DNA of 64,000 nt. It comes from Candidatus Woesearchaeota archaeon (GTDB lineage: Archaea; Nanobdellota; Nanobdellia; Woesearchaeales; JABGXB01). The translations under genes were made by a program, and so were the position numbers. Location of the stretch: NCBI GenBank assembly GCA_018675975.1, contig JABGXB010000002.1, positions 380,098-444,097 of the forward strand. The letters run 5' to 3'. A model generated the notes under the pieces. The model did not search any database, was not told the origin of the DNA, and saw nothing but the letters and a program-made list of their open reading frames with translations. This document shows, piece by piece, positions 32,201-41,900 of this stretch (its first letter is position 1; every line of letters starts with the position of its first letter).

Positions 32201-35200
32201 GATAAAAAACAAACAATAAATAATTATATTGAAGATTATAAAACAAAATTATATTTTAATACAAGTGATAAAATTACAAATATTTCAAAAATAAAATTAT
32301 ATAAAAAATCTGATAATTCATATTCATTAATTGATATATATGATTTCAATACAGAAACATCTGGTTTGATTTCAATTGATTCAAAAAGTTTAGATAATAA
32401 AAATGTACATTTTAGTTTCGTATTGCCGGTTGATGATAATATAACCAATATAAAAATTGAAGTAGAGGATTTTGCAGGAAACATTAATTCCTATAAATAT
32501 TATTTATTTTATGATTTAATTAAACCAGAATTATATATTGATTTTTTAGATAAGGGTTTTGATTATTTAAGTCCAATAAATTTTGAAGTTAGTTTAGATG
32601 ATAATAAATATATAGCTGATGAAGGATATAATTTTATTTCAAATACAGTTTTTACAAAAATAAATATAATACCTGATAAACTTCATAATTTTAATATAAG
32701 TGATGGTAATTTTAAAAATAAACAAATATTAAAAAACAAATTAGATTTTTTAAATACTTATTTTGATGCTTTAATATATAATCAATATCATAATTATGAA
32801 GAATTTGGTCTTGATAGTAAAACTGCGAATAAATTACATAATTTTGATTTTGAAACTAAACAATTAACAGGGGAAAAATTATATGGTCTTAATAATTTTA
32901 TTCCAGGCACATATAATATTACTTTATTTTATGAAGATAATTATGGTAATGGAGATAATTATACATTTAAATTATATATTAATCCAATTGAACTTTTAAC
33001 TCCTGAAAGTTTTGAAGTTAATTTATATGAAAATTCAAAAATTATTCAAATTGTAAATAGAACAACTAATGCAGAATTTGAAATTTCTTCAAATCAGTTA
33101 ATAACTGATATTATTTCTTTTTCATCAAGAGAAGATTCAACTTCAAATACACATATTGCATATAAAACAGACACACCTGATTATAGTTTGAGTTTTGATC
33201 CGAATTTAAAAATAAAAAGTGATTATAATTTACCAGTAACATTTCAAAATTCAAATATAGAATTTTCAAAAGACGGAACTATGTTAAATATTAATAATGC
33301 TAAATTTCACATTTTAGTTAAAGATATTTTTGGAACTGAATATGATACAACTATTGGTAATGATATTGCAGTTGATTTTAAAGGTCCAGAAAATTATGAA
33401 TTAAAACCAAATTTAAAACAAACAATTGATATTTTTACTTTAGATTATATGGAAATTCCAAATAGATATCAATTTTATGATTCATCTTTATATGATGAAT
33501 ATGGATTAATTACAAATAAAGAAAACTTTTACATAAGTGGTACTGTAAATACAAGAGCAGATAAACCTAAGTTATATTCAAAAAATAAAACTAATTTAAT
33601 ATATAATACTCATTTTATTGATGTAAGTGAATATCATGAAACTATTGGAGAATTTACTGTTGATTATGTTAATTTTGATCCTTATAAAAAATCTGAGCTT
33701 ATGACTACGGCAAATGAAATTTATTTAACTAATAAATTTATGAAAAGTAATGAATATATGACTGGTAATTTTGTAAATCATGAAAAAATATTATCTTCAG
33801 AACTTGATACAGAAACTCTTGGAACAAAAATAACTTTTGCAAATTTAATACAAGATAAAACACAAGCAATTTTTGAATTATATGAAAAAGAAAGTTATCC
33901 TTTATCATTTTTTAAAATATATGATTTAGAAGAATTACATGGAAGTGCTTTGCCTGAGGCACCAACAAAATATAATTTTGATTTAAAAGTTTATGATCAT
34001 TTCAATAATGATGGAAATTTCAAATCAAATAATAAGTTAGTTAATAATATTGGTTTTAATGTAACTTATGATGGTATTGCACCAAGCTATGACATTATAT
34101 TTCCAAAAGAAAGAGACTATATAATTGAAGATGACTCTCTTTTTAATTTAAATATGAATGATGATATAAAAATTGAATCAATTCATTTAAATATAGTTCG
34201 TAAAAAAATAGACGGTACTGAATTAATAATTTCAGAGACTTTCAATAATCCTGTAAATTTATTTAATAAAATATATGCAAATAATGATATTGGAATAAAT
34301 GCAGATGGAAATTATTTTTATAATTTTACAATTAAAGATGTTGCCGGAAATTTAAATAAAAGTAAGAATATTGACTTTTTTGTATTAAGAGGAGCACCAC
34401 AATTAGTGAGCAAAAGTATAGGTGGTAATAAAGTTGAAGGGGACCGTAATGAATATATTAATACTATAAAAAAACCTAATTTAGTTTTTAATTTTTCATT
34501 TAATGATGAAGATTTTGAATGGGGTTTTAATGTAAGTAATTTTTATTTAGAAAGATATGAAAATGGAAATTGGATAATAATAAAAGAATATGATAATTAT
34601 AATTTAGATTTTAATAGTATAAAACCACATAAATTAGAATATGATCCTTCTAATAGATTATTACATAGAAATTATACTAATTTCACCTTTTTTATTGAAG
34701 ATGATATTTTTAATGCTAAAGAAACTGGTGAATTAGATGAAAATAAATATAGATTACATTTTAATGCAACAAAAGGTAAAAGAGAACATTTGACATATAT
34801 TAATTTTGATTATGCACCAATAAAATTTGAAGCAGAGTATTATTTTTATTTTGTAATTGATAATACTGATCCGGATATTGACTTTAATATGCCTAGTGCA
34901 ACGAATTTATTAAATTTTGATTTTACTGGATTTAATAATGAAATTAATTTATTTAATGTATCTCCATTACCAAAACTAGATTTTGTTAAATTTTCAAATA
35001 ATGATGCAGGTGCATTTAATGGAAATGCAAAACTTGAGCAAATGGAAAATGATAATCAAGAAATTATATTAAATTATGGTATTAAATTAACTGATAAAGC
35101 ATTAAATGAAAAAACATATAATGATTTTAGTATTTTGTATGATAGGAAAATACCTGATACGACATGGACTATAGAAAGTTTAGAAAATAATATTATGCAT

Positions 35201-38200
35201 AATGAATTAGGTAAACATTTTTCAAATAATGATCAGTTTACAATTAGAGTTTCAACATCTGAAAACGTTAATTCAAATTTAATCGTAGAACAAAAAATTA
35301 ATGATGAATTTGTAATATTAAAAGTGTTCAGTCAATTTACATCTATTTCAGATACTGATATTTTAAATGGTAAATTTATTAATTTAAATGAAATTCCAAT
35401 TTCTTTCTTTCCATTAAAAGACACACATTTAAAATTTACTATTACTGGTACTGATTATGTAAATAATAATTTTGAAAATAGCACTGAAATTATTATAGAT
35501 AAAACACCTCCAAAAATATTAGACTTTAAACCATTATCTGCATCTCAAATAAAACCAAATTTTAAATTCAAAACTAATGAATTTGCAAATTGTAATTTAT
35601 TTTATGAAAATATTGATTCAAATAATTTAATTACAACAAAAAGATTATCCCAAATAAACATTATTGATCATTCATTTATTCCAAATGAAGATATAACTAC
35701 AATTCAAAGAGCCTTGGCTATAAAAAAACCAATTCCAGTTAATTTATCAATTGAATGTGAAGATAAAAGAGGTAATTTTGGTATTACTAAATTAAAATAT
35801 TATATAGATTATTCAATTCCAAATTTTGTTTTTGAAGATAGTGACAATACATGTACTGAAACTGATTGTATTAAATATAAAACATATTTTGTCGAAGAAG
35901 GTGATTATGAAAACAATGTGAGTACAATTAATTTATTAGCACACGAACTTAGTGAAGAATCTTTTTGTTATTATATCAAATTAGATAATTTAACAAATTA
36001 TAATTATTCAAATGATGATTTTAATATAATTAATGAAGATTTTGATAATATTTATTCTAAAGATTTTGACTTAAATGATCCAAATACAAAATTAAGTGTA
36101 ACTGAATTTAATAAAATATTAAATACTTTAACAAATAAAAGAATAATTCCGAATAATACTTGGACTAAATTAAAATTAAATGAAATTACTCAAAATTATT
36201 ATGACACTTTAATATTAAATGAAAGTCAAAGACATATTTTTGTAGGTACTTGTTTAGACAAATCTAATAATTCAGGATATAGTCAAGTATTAGAATATAA
36301 TATAGATTTTGATGGACCTGTTTCAATATTATTTGATGAATATAATAAACTTACAAATAAAAAAAATCACATAATTAATTTTTATACAAGGCGAGATGCA
36401 ATTTGTGATGTTGATGGTGATAATGTAATTTATACAGAACGTAAAAATGGATTATATGAATATAATTATGAAGTTGAATTAAGTGAAGGAAATAATGAAT
36501 TTGATATTAATTGTAATGCTTTAAATGAAAGAGGTATTGCAAATAGTAAAATGTATGATATTGTTTTAGATATAACACCTCCAAATTTAATAATTCATAG
36601 TGATAATGAAATTATGACTGATGATTATAAATATGAATTAAGTATTGAAAGTAATGAATTATTTGATTTAAACATTAATAATTTATTATATGGTTATTAT
36701 GATATTAAAATAAATGATATTGAAAAAAATAAAAAACAAAATTATACTTTATCATTAAATCCTGCTTTGAATATTTTTGTGATTAATATTAGTGATAAGG
36801 CAGGTAATATTGCAGGAAATTTAATTAATATAGTACGACTTACGACATCAAATGATGTATCAGATTCTTTTGTTGGATTTCCAGGTGATGGTGCAATTAT
36901 TAATAAATTAAATAGAACTGCTGCAGTATTTTCAAATACACGTGAATCACATTCTCCAATCAATTTAAATAAATCGATTTTATATTTAGAATCTTTAAAT
37001 AATCCAACTAAATTAGTTTATGGTAATTTAAGTACAAAAGTTTGTAAATTTCAACCACCTGAATCCCTTGAAAATAAAAATGATAATGATTTAGAATATA
37101 TTAATATTACAACAGAAAATGAAACCTTATATTTAAAAAAACCCATTTTAGTCCATAGTGCACAACAAAAAGGATTTTCGCTTCATAATAATATAATTGG
37201 TGATTTTGCTAAATTTAATAATACTCTATTTAATTATTCAATTAAATTTGATTCATATAAATTAAATAATATTAATATTATAGATGGTTTAAAAATATTA
37301 AATCATAAAGTTGAATATTTTTTAATGACTAGAATTTCAGATACAATATTTTTAGAATTTTTCTTTTTAGATGAATTTGGAAATAAACATTCATTTGTTT
37401 TAAGTGATGCTTTTGATAATAAATTTACAGAAGCTTCATCAAATAATGCGAAATTTAAAACTAAATTTGATATTTCAATAATTGGTGATGATATTCATTT
37501 AAATAAAATTGATTATGTATTTGAATTAACTAAAGCAATTTATTTATATAAAGATCAAAGATTAAGTCAAGAATTATCAATAAATTATTTAAGAAATGGA
37601 ATTTCTTCAGGTCTATTATCAAATTGGTGGGATTTTATTTATAGAGGAACTGATTCAGCTTATTCAGGTAGTTTAGGTGAAGATGATTTATTTGCAAACA
37701 GATATAGAACAAGTAAAGAATTGTTAAGTTTTGAAAATGTAATTGGTGGCCTTTTAACTAGTGATAATTTTTCATATAGTTTTGGATTTTATACACTTGA
37801 TTGTGAAAATATTGATGTAAATAATGTTAAATTAAATAATGAATTTGATAAACAAAAAAAAGAAATTAATTTTGAAAATATTCCTAATGATAAATATTTA
37901 ATTTCAGCTGTACCAGTTAATAATCAAAATTTTGCAGGTGTTGCTTCATTTATTTATTTTGATGTTAATAGTAATGTTCCGCAAATTAATAGAGTTAAAC
38001 CTGATTCAAATTTATTAAATGATATTAATCAACAATTTGAACATAATATTTTATTAAATTCAAATGAAAATTCTTTGAGTGAAGTCAATTATAAATTTAA
38101 AGGTCAAACAAATAATTTAAATCCTATTAGGCTAAATGATGAATATACTACATTAATGGATTTAAGGTTGGATTCAGGTATTAAAAATATATTTGAATTA

Positions 38201-38914
38201 ACTGTATTATCAACTAATGATGATTTTGCTACAACAGGTAAAGAAACATATATGGTAAATGAACGTGGATTCAATGATCCAAATTTAATCGTTTCAGAAA
38301 TTCACAAAACTTTTGATTTAAATGATGATTGTAATTTAAAATGTAGATTAAAAGGTTTTTCAGAAAATTCTTGTAAATTAACTTGTAATAATATTAATGA
38401 TGATAAATTAAATATATTATTAAGTAAACATGGTTTTAGTAAGGGTAGTAGTGAATTATTTGGAACTAAAGATAATAGTTTTAAAAGAGAAAGCGAAATT
38501 AAAAATTTCTTAAAAACATGGTATGTTGCTCCATTAAATATAACTATTACTGATTTTATTGACTTTTCAGATTATACTTTTATTTCATTAATATCTTTAG
38601 ATAATGGAGTTAATACATTAATACAACAAGCAGAAGATTTATTATCATATGAGGCAGATAGAAGTTCAATCAATATAGAAATAAAATCAATTATTGAAAA
38701 TAATGGAAATATTGATGTTTCATATATACTAAAGGACGGCATTCGTATAATTAGTATGTCTGATCATTTAAAACTCAATAATGGTGTTTATTATTTTAAT
38801 GATTTTAAAACATATAGTGATTTAGAATCTGATAATAAATACTTAAATAGTGGTGTGAATAATATATTTAATCACAGAATAAAATACAATGAAACATTTG
38901 CAATTAAAAATTAA
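26207..38914 (+). CDS. Giant (4235 aa) secreted surface protein: CarboxypepD_reg-like, TSP3/MopE-like Ca-binding, and many Ig-like modules
   Basis: Signal peptide MLKKGVFFNLLVLILLVLPLIQGAEY; DTDYDGVFDHVDVCPK; FCQDGVDNDCDGAIDNLDDDC; repeated DxAGN...DxxxP Ig-like hallmarks (CKDLAGN, VEDFAGN, IKDVAGN, CEDKRGN, ISDKAGN). Confidence 0.88.
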   Translation: MLKKGVFFNLLVLILLVLPLIQGAEYYSVPDNFDFFNRTDVKFNPDLISSATYTCADINGNLCERFPDDSCELFINSNELEKSGTNLCSNNAGCVFLNPPKGYGGEGTPLSHLCNVENYDYYNQPLLSLMAQCVTANDGVDCDLNSTFQGYDSQMCNIVLCSINKENEINGTISVPQGLNVGIGDITVNFIASLAVSNSPGYKGIVELKDNKLFYRIQGLPDNLPNGVLSISADSKFNLQKEIKKNVEINTINNIDLLFTIDVNVNLDLTFKSNGVEILNPKGYVTVISEIDLREETKDFSDDLMNFPDLPARNVTVFSYIDGYEFKKTKFELTEDINIKEIDLKVLTSPKHITLTVKNFNDVDLPDVNIYFKSTGNSPFSGFNKTDTTGNSGFNLPVGAAGYFLFKKFGYVEKIVNYDSTNFNSNIQLDAWVSRKCSEFGGDLYLRKTLLSENKYCSSSGYINMYKNNISFSEGNVPLDENNIDDYVCCTEIVTTNLPFKDTDYDGVFDHVDVCPKNALIQTKNDPLYSETESPSKSHEDISFCQDGVDNDCDGAIDNLDDDCNNVCSINNCNINDKEYCFDNDGTPETKTINKDTSGIAILDDTLFEYCSQCQSIDSAFCQDKLLGQVDYECCNNVCETPEDIFNLNVEDSICSANQNVCKSGTCVLLDSCVQNTFFGKINILDANAENSCVCGSTIVDYNNQDESSACCINGNYYSDCNGILNTFKIKLSFYDQKGQDLFLPFSEQVQLLIIPRETSNIKPFRFDQTGSNGIITGLLSSDYTLIVTAVDRNPEFVEITKSDFEKAVDNSHEINKRVEFKTNLNLECANKEPNVNFKVSSIKSEPNSNITWTNPCSEYNESNLITHYLIKRTKLNYFDFRTKDLVTDYTNLISNSFGVGIDYRDDGFLPSDYASEFVALIPNNKYEIDSNSDCTDESNSECALKDEFGRIIHKENWTYVDELDKWGIELDGNKNSYLYEMRAYYVGNRHSKFSIPDLVLDYRINLVNNNEFLQIDHLSNRFSENNFYSNEMTYIGDSNTITNVNKILSLTNLGVDSQKSTRMKFLSELKNSIFNSGHEICTYYKGEFCAEYINDDYASQNVGLLDDNIFTGNLDPNDLKQLISEYSQADKFNSNDLLQNVPSVRVECNQFNFPKRIENTAESICFSESGVSGERYPFVCSITSNPNKTQCIKYPDLLNSGSTEFQKFRHDILKDTDLGFGFNSQNEYNEPLQQEDPISKLSLITQINVKSNLYTSFDRGDSVYDTWQSCTDALIPLNKDETYRESGCYGYRSKNACLDNPCNFGYEGKCEYYDSGFSENGDEISKGFCYDSKPIVNHCDLVNTDDLYQFGNITENICSNLGQCYLGKDQNSDNDFVCLECTQATTCSDYKSETACTSSDVCQLNNCLWNLTEEKCSVDKNLDGISNDGTSNENYKINSFLNLNNNNEYELLFRSYPNDEHKKISADIDSFYANEKYKLTSTAFKLQNGDWIKLNSDEFQTNATLFNENPTDEQFSFVLETSGDVNSAKTQLLNTEFEQLDSNAIIVNLSYFTLDNNGLQHNKKTRNVLIDNLKPNISIVFSELERLDDKHDILVLRSADELIFDSNGKRNKCDDKFELFNFETNAFVEIPSISPKNNVYFTNNKYQFLTEFSFSELDDGLYKFSSKCKDLAGNVNEKSLSFILNAGVIIKNVYPLVGEVVAGPQQDFSAELYREAKQCKYELYFNGARVNVTNKNNFKNDFNSKFKFGQKIPDYDINENKYIISDNAITFDDLCSQPDDEFNSRSCRTSSGTFSLNSTFSSGNVSFGFDFSNNIKMLNSFQTGSVFINASCLVQNGTDFEEFVPKNFSITQFYIDRLPPKTEILTIPSIATSKNTWLNYEDLKGSGTNVGFTFSCTDYPNIDGTNAGCDETKLAEYYIVNYGTNCIGNAPYEFAPSLTASSSSSISKSSTLCYRSIDTLGNKEDVNSINFLIDTEFPAFELNGISKPALDKENIANDKKQTINNYIEDYKTKLYFNTSDKITNISKIKLYKKSDNSYSLIDIYDFNTETSGLISIDSKSLDNKNVHFSFVLPVDDNITNIKIEVEDFAGNINSYKYYLFYDLIKPELYIDFLDKGFDYLSPINFEVSLDDNKYIADEGYNFISNTVFTKINIIPDKLHNFNISDGNFKNKQILKNKLDFLNTYFDALIYNQYHNYEEFGLDSKTANKLHNFDFETKQLTGEKLYGLNNFIPGTYNITLFYEDNYGNGDNYTFKLYINPIELLTPESFEVNLYENSKIIQIVNRTTNAEFEISSNQLITDIISFSSREDSTSNTHIAYKTDTPDYSLSFDPNLKIKSDYNLPVTFQNSNIEFSKDGTMLNINNAKFHILVKDIFGTEYDTTIGNDIAVDFKGPENYELKPNLKQTIDIFTLDYMEIPNRYQFYDSSLYDEYGLITNKENFYISGTVNTRADKPKLYSKNKTNLIYNTHFIDVSEYHETIGEFTVDYVNFDPYKKSELMTTANEIYLTNKFMKSNEYMTGNFVNHEKILSSELDTETLGTKITFANLIQDKTQAIFELYEKESYPLSFFKIYDLEELHGSALPEAPTKYNFDLKVYDHFNNDGNFKSNNKLVNNIGFNVTYDGIAPSYDIIFPKERDYIIEDDSLFNLNMNDDIKIESIHLNIVRKKIDGTELIISETFNNPVNLFNKIYANNDIGINADGNYFYNFTIKDVAGNLNKSKNIDFFVLRGAPQLVSKSIGGNKVEGDRNEYINTIKKPNLVFNFSFNDEDFEWGFNVSNFYLERYENGNWIIIKEYDNYNLDFNSIKPHKLEYDPSNRLLHRNYTNFTFFIEDDIFNAKETGELDENKYRLHFNATKGKREHLTYINFDYAPIKFEAEYYFYFVIDNTDPDIDFNMPSATNLLNFDFTGFNNEINLFNVSPLPKLDFVKFSNNDAGAFNGNAKLEQMENDNQEIILNYGIKLTDKALNEKTYNDFSILYDRKIPDTTWTIESLENNIMHNELGKHFSNNDQFTIRVSTSENVNSNLIVEQKINDEFVILKVFSQFTSISDTDILNGKFINLNEIPISFFPLKDTHLKFTITGTDYVNNNFENSTEIIIDKTPPKILDFKPLSASQIKPNFKFKTNEFANCNLFYENIDSNNLITTKRLSQINIIDHSFIPNEDITTIQRALAIKKPIPVNLSIECEDKRGNFGITKLKYYIDYSIPNFVFEDSDNTCTETDCIKYKTYFVEEGDYENNVSTINLLAHELSEESFCYYIKLDNLTNYNYSNDDFNIINEDFDNIYSKDFDLNDPNTKLSVTEFNKILNTLTNKRIIPNNTWTKLKLNEITQNYYDTLILNESQRHIFVGTCLDKSNNSGYSQVLEYNIDFDGPVSILFDEYNKLTNKKNHIINFYTRRDAICDVDGDNVIYTERKNGLYEYNYEVELSEGNNEFDINCNALNERGIANSKMYDIVLDITPPNLIIHSDNEIMTDDYKYELSIESNELFDLNINNLLYGYYDIKINDIEKNKKQNYTLSLNPALNIFVINISDKAGNIAGNLINIVRLTTSNDVSDSFVGFPGDGAIINKLNRTAAVFSNTRESHSPINLNKSILYLESLNNPTKLVYGNLSTKVCKFQPPESLENKNDNDLEYINITTENETLYLKKPILVHSAQQKGFSLHNNIIGDFAKFNNTLFNYSIKFDSYKLNNINIIDGLKILNHKVEYFLMTRISDTIFLEFFFLDEFGNKHSFVLSDAFDNKFTEASSNNAKFKTKFDISIIGDDIHLNKIDYVFELTKAIYLYKDQRLSQELSINYLRNGISSGLLSNWWDFIYRGTDSAYSGSLGEDDLFANRYRTSKELLSFENVIGGLLTSDNFSYSFGFYTLDCENIDVNNVKLNNEFDKQKKEINFENIPNDKYLISAVPVNNQNFAGVASFIYFDVNSNVPQINRVKPDSNLLNDINQQFEHNILLNSNENSLSEVNYKFKGQTNNLNPIRLNDEYTTLMDLRLDSGIKNIFELTVLSTNDDFATTGKETYMVNERGFNDPNLIVSEIHKTFDLNDDCNLKCRLKGFSENSCKLTCNNINDDKLNILLSKHGFSKGSSELFGTKDNSFKRESEIKNFLKTWYVAPLNITITDFIDFSDYTFISLISLDNGVNTLIQQAEDLLSYEADRSSINIEIKSIIENNGNIDVSYILKDGIRIISMSDHLKLNNGVYYFNDFKTYSDLESDNKYLNSGVNNIFNHRIKYNETFAIKN

Positions 38915-41900
38915 TAATTTTTTATGTATTTTATTTATTTTAATTACTTTATTTAGTTTTAATTTTGTAAATGCAGAAGTTGATTTTAAAATCAATTATG
39001 TTTCTCATACTACCCCTTTAATAACAGTCGATTTTCCACTTTATGATAATATTATTTTAGATGGTGTAGAAATATATAAAACTAAAAATAATATACTTTT
39101 TAAATTTGATAAGACGAACGGAATTAATAATTTTAAATATGTTGAGCAAGAGGGGAATATAAATTTTATAAAAATTAAATCCGATAATGCAATACTTCCT
39201 GGTGAGTATTTTGTAACAATATATGGTATTGATTCATATGGAAATAAACAAAATTATACTGAATTATTAATAGTGGATTTAATCTCACCAATTTTAGATA
39301 CATTTGTTCCAGATAAAAGCCATTTTAAATTTGACAAAGGTCAATTAAATTTAATGTTTAATTTTTCAGAGGGTGTTATTTTTAATTTGTTTTTAGATGA
39401 TCAATTAGTTATTCAACAAAATCCAAAAAGTAAATCAAGTAATGGTATAAATATTATTAATGATACTTATAGTTTAGTTTTTGAAAATAATAAATATTTT
39501 TTATATGGGCAATTACCAAATGGAGATCATAAACTTAAAATAGAATTTTGGGATTATGCTTTAAATGGAAAAGTAATAGAAGAAATTGATTTTTTTTCTT
39601 TTGATGGTAATTTTGATTTAATACCTTTAAATTTCCCATTTTATTTTATTAATAAAAGTCCTGCAATTTTAAAATATAATACTTTTGTTAATGTTGATTG
39701 TAAAATTTCAAAAACGGGGACTTTACAACAATGTCCTTTATCTGGTGAACCCGCAATATTAACTGGTGATAAAACTCATAGTTTTAATATAATTCATAAT
39801 AAATTATTTTTCAATACTGATACATTTAAATTATGTTATTATTGTATGACTTCAGATGATGATTTGTATACTAAAGAAAATATATATACTCTTGACAATA
39901 CAAAACCAGTTTTGAGTAGTGTAGAATATAAACCTGCAAGTAAAATAGTAATTTTAAAAAATGAAAAGGATGAATTTTCTTTTGAATTAAATATTAATAC
40001 TGATGATAGTTCAATATGTAATTCTTATGATGTAAGTACTAGTAAACAAGGTTTAACTTTGGATTTCTATTTAAATCATGATTCAAATACGATCTCAAAT
40101 TTATTTAAATCAATTCACAATATTAAATTTAATAATTTAGATGATAAAAAAACATATACAAAATATATTAAATGTATGAATAAAGCAGGTTTAATTTCAA
40201 ATACACTTCGTGTTGATTTTAAAGTTGATTCTAGTGTGGTATTAGATTTTGAAATTAACAGTCCAAAAGAATTTGTAAATAAACAATTAATTGATATTCA
40301 ATTAACTAGTAGTATGGAATCAAATTGTATTTATGCTACTGATAGTGGTACTACAATTAAATTAAATACAGAAAATAATTTTATTCATGCATCAAGTGTG
40401 TCTCTAGGTACTAAAAATGAATATAATTTTACATTTACTTGTCAAACTTCAACTCAAGAAAAAATTAAAAAATTAAAATTAAGGTTTGATAATAGACCTC
40501 CAAAAATACATAATGTCTTTTTTTATGATTCAGATATTGTAGAAAATGGAACTATTACAAAATTAAATAAATTAACTAAAAACAATATTGACTTTAAAAT
40601 TAATTTTACAGATAATGTATTTTCCAATAATATTTTAATAAGTCATTTTTTAGTTAATGTTCCTACAAATATAACAAAAATAATTTCTAATAGTGATTTT
40701 AAAAATTATAATAAAAATCAAAAATATGAAATATCAACACAAGATTTAGAAAATGATATGGTTTATTATATTGGGCTTTTAGCAAAAGATCCTGCAAATA
40801 ATTCTGCATTAACTCCTTTTTTTAAACCAATTATGTTTGTTAATAAACCATTTATTATGCCACCAAAAACATGTATTGATATTGATAAAGATGGATTTGG
40901 TAGAAATTGTCCAAAAGGTCCTGATTGTAATGATAGAGATGCATCTTTAACAAATAATTGTATTAGTACTTGTTTAGATAAAGATGGTGATGGATTTGGT
41001 TTAGGATTAACTTGTACTGGTTTAGATTGTGATGATACAAATAAAAGTCTTAATATTGCTTGTACAAATGGATGTACTATTGATATGGATGGTGATCAAT
41101 ATGGTATTAATTGTAATTTAGGTGATGATTGTGATGATACTAATAATTTAACTCATGAAAATTGTTTAACTAATTGCTTTAGTGATATTGATGGTGATGG
41201 TTATGGACTTGGTTGTATTTTAGGTGATGATTGTGATGAAACAAATATTTTAATTCATAAAAATTGTGCAAATGGTTGCTTTAGTGATAATGATGTTGAT
41301 ACTTATGGTGAAGGTTGTGACGCGGGTTTAGATTGTGATGATACTAATAATTTAATTCATGAAAATTGTCCAAATGGATGTATACAAGATGCTGATGGTG
41401 ATGGTAATGGTTTGAATTGTACCGCCGGTGATGATTGTAATGGGAAAAATCCATTATTGGCTGAAGTTTGTATTGAATCTGGTTGTGTAATAGATTCTGA
41501 TGGTGATAAATATGGTTGGGAATGTACATTAGGTCCTGATTGTAATGATTTAAATCCAACAATTCATTATGGTTGTACTAATTTATGTGTATATGATTTT
41601 GATGCTGATGGTTTAGGACTTGGTTGTAAAAATGGTCCTGATTGTGATGAAGGTAATATTAACTTTTTTGCAAATTCATGCCAAAAAGATTGTAAATTTG
41701 ATGCTGATTGTGATGGAATTGATGATTCATGGGAAAGTATATTTGGAAGTAATCCAAATGTAAAAGATCAAGATAAAATTATATTAGGTTTTGATAAAAA
41801 AAATATTGATATATATAGAAATTATCCTATAACTCCTCCTGAGCCAGGAACTGAACTTAAAAATCAAACAATAAAAAATCAAACTGTAGTTCAACCATTA

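Noticed and set aside
27163-36963. Other-frame ORFs inside the giant surface gene (27163..27426 -, 27888..28088 +, 30859..31116 -, 32236..32484 -, 36742..36963 -)
   Set aside because: The long continuous frame with domain signatures explains the region.
41344-41562. 72-aa His/Asn/Tyr-rich minus-strand ORF
   Set aside because: Reverse-strand reading of the Cys/Asp repeats; artefact of the tandem repeat.
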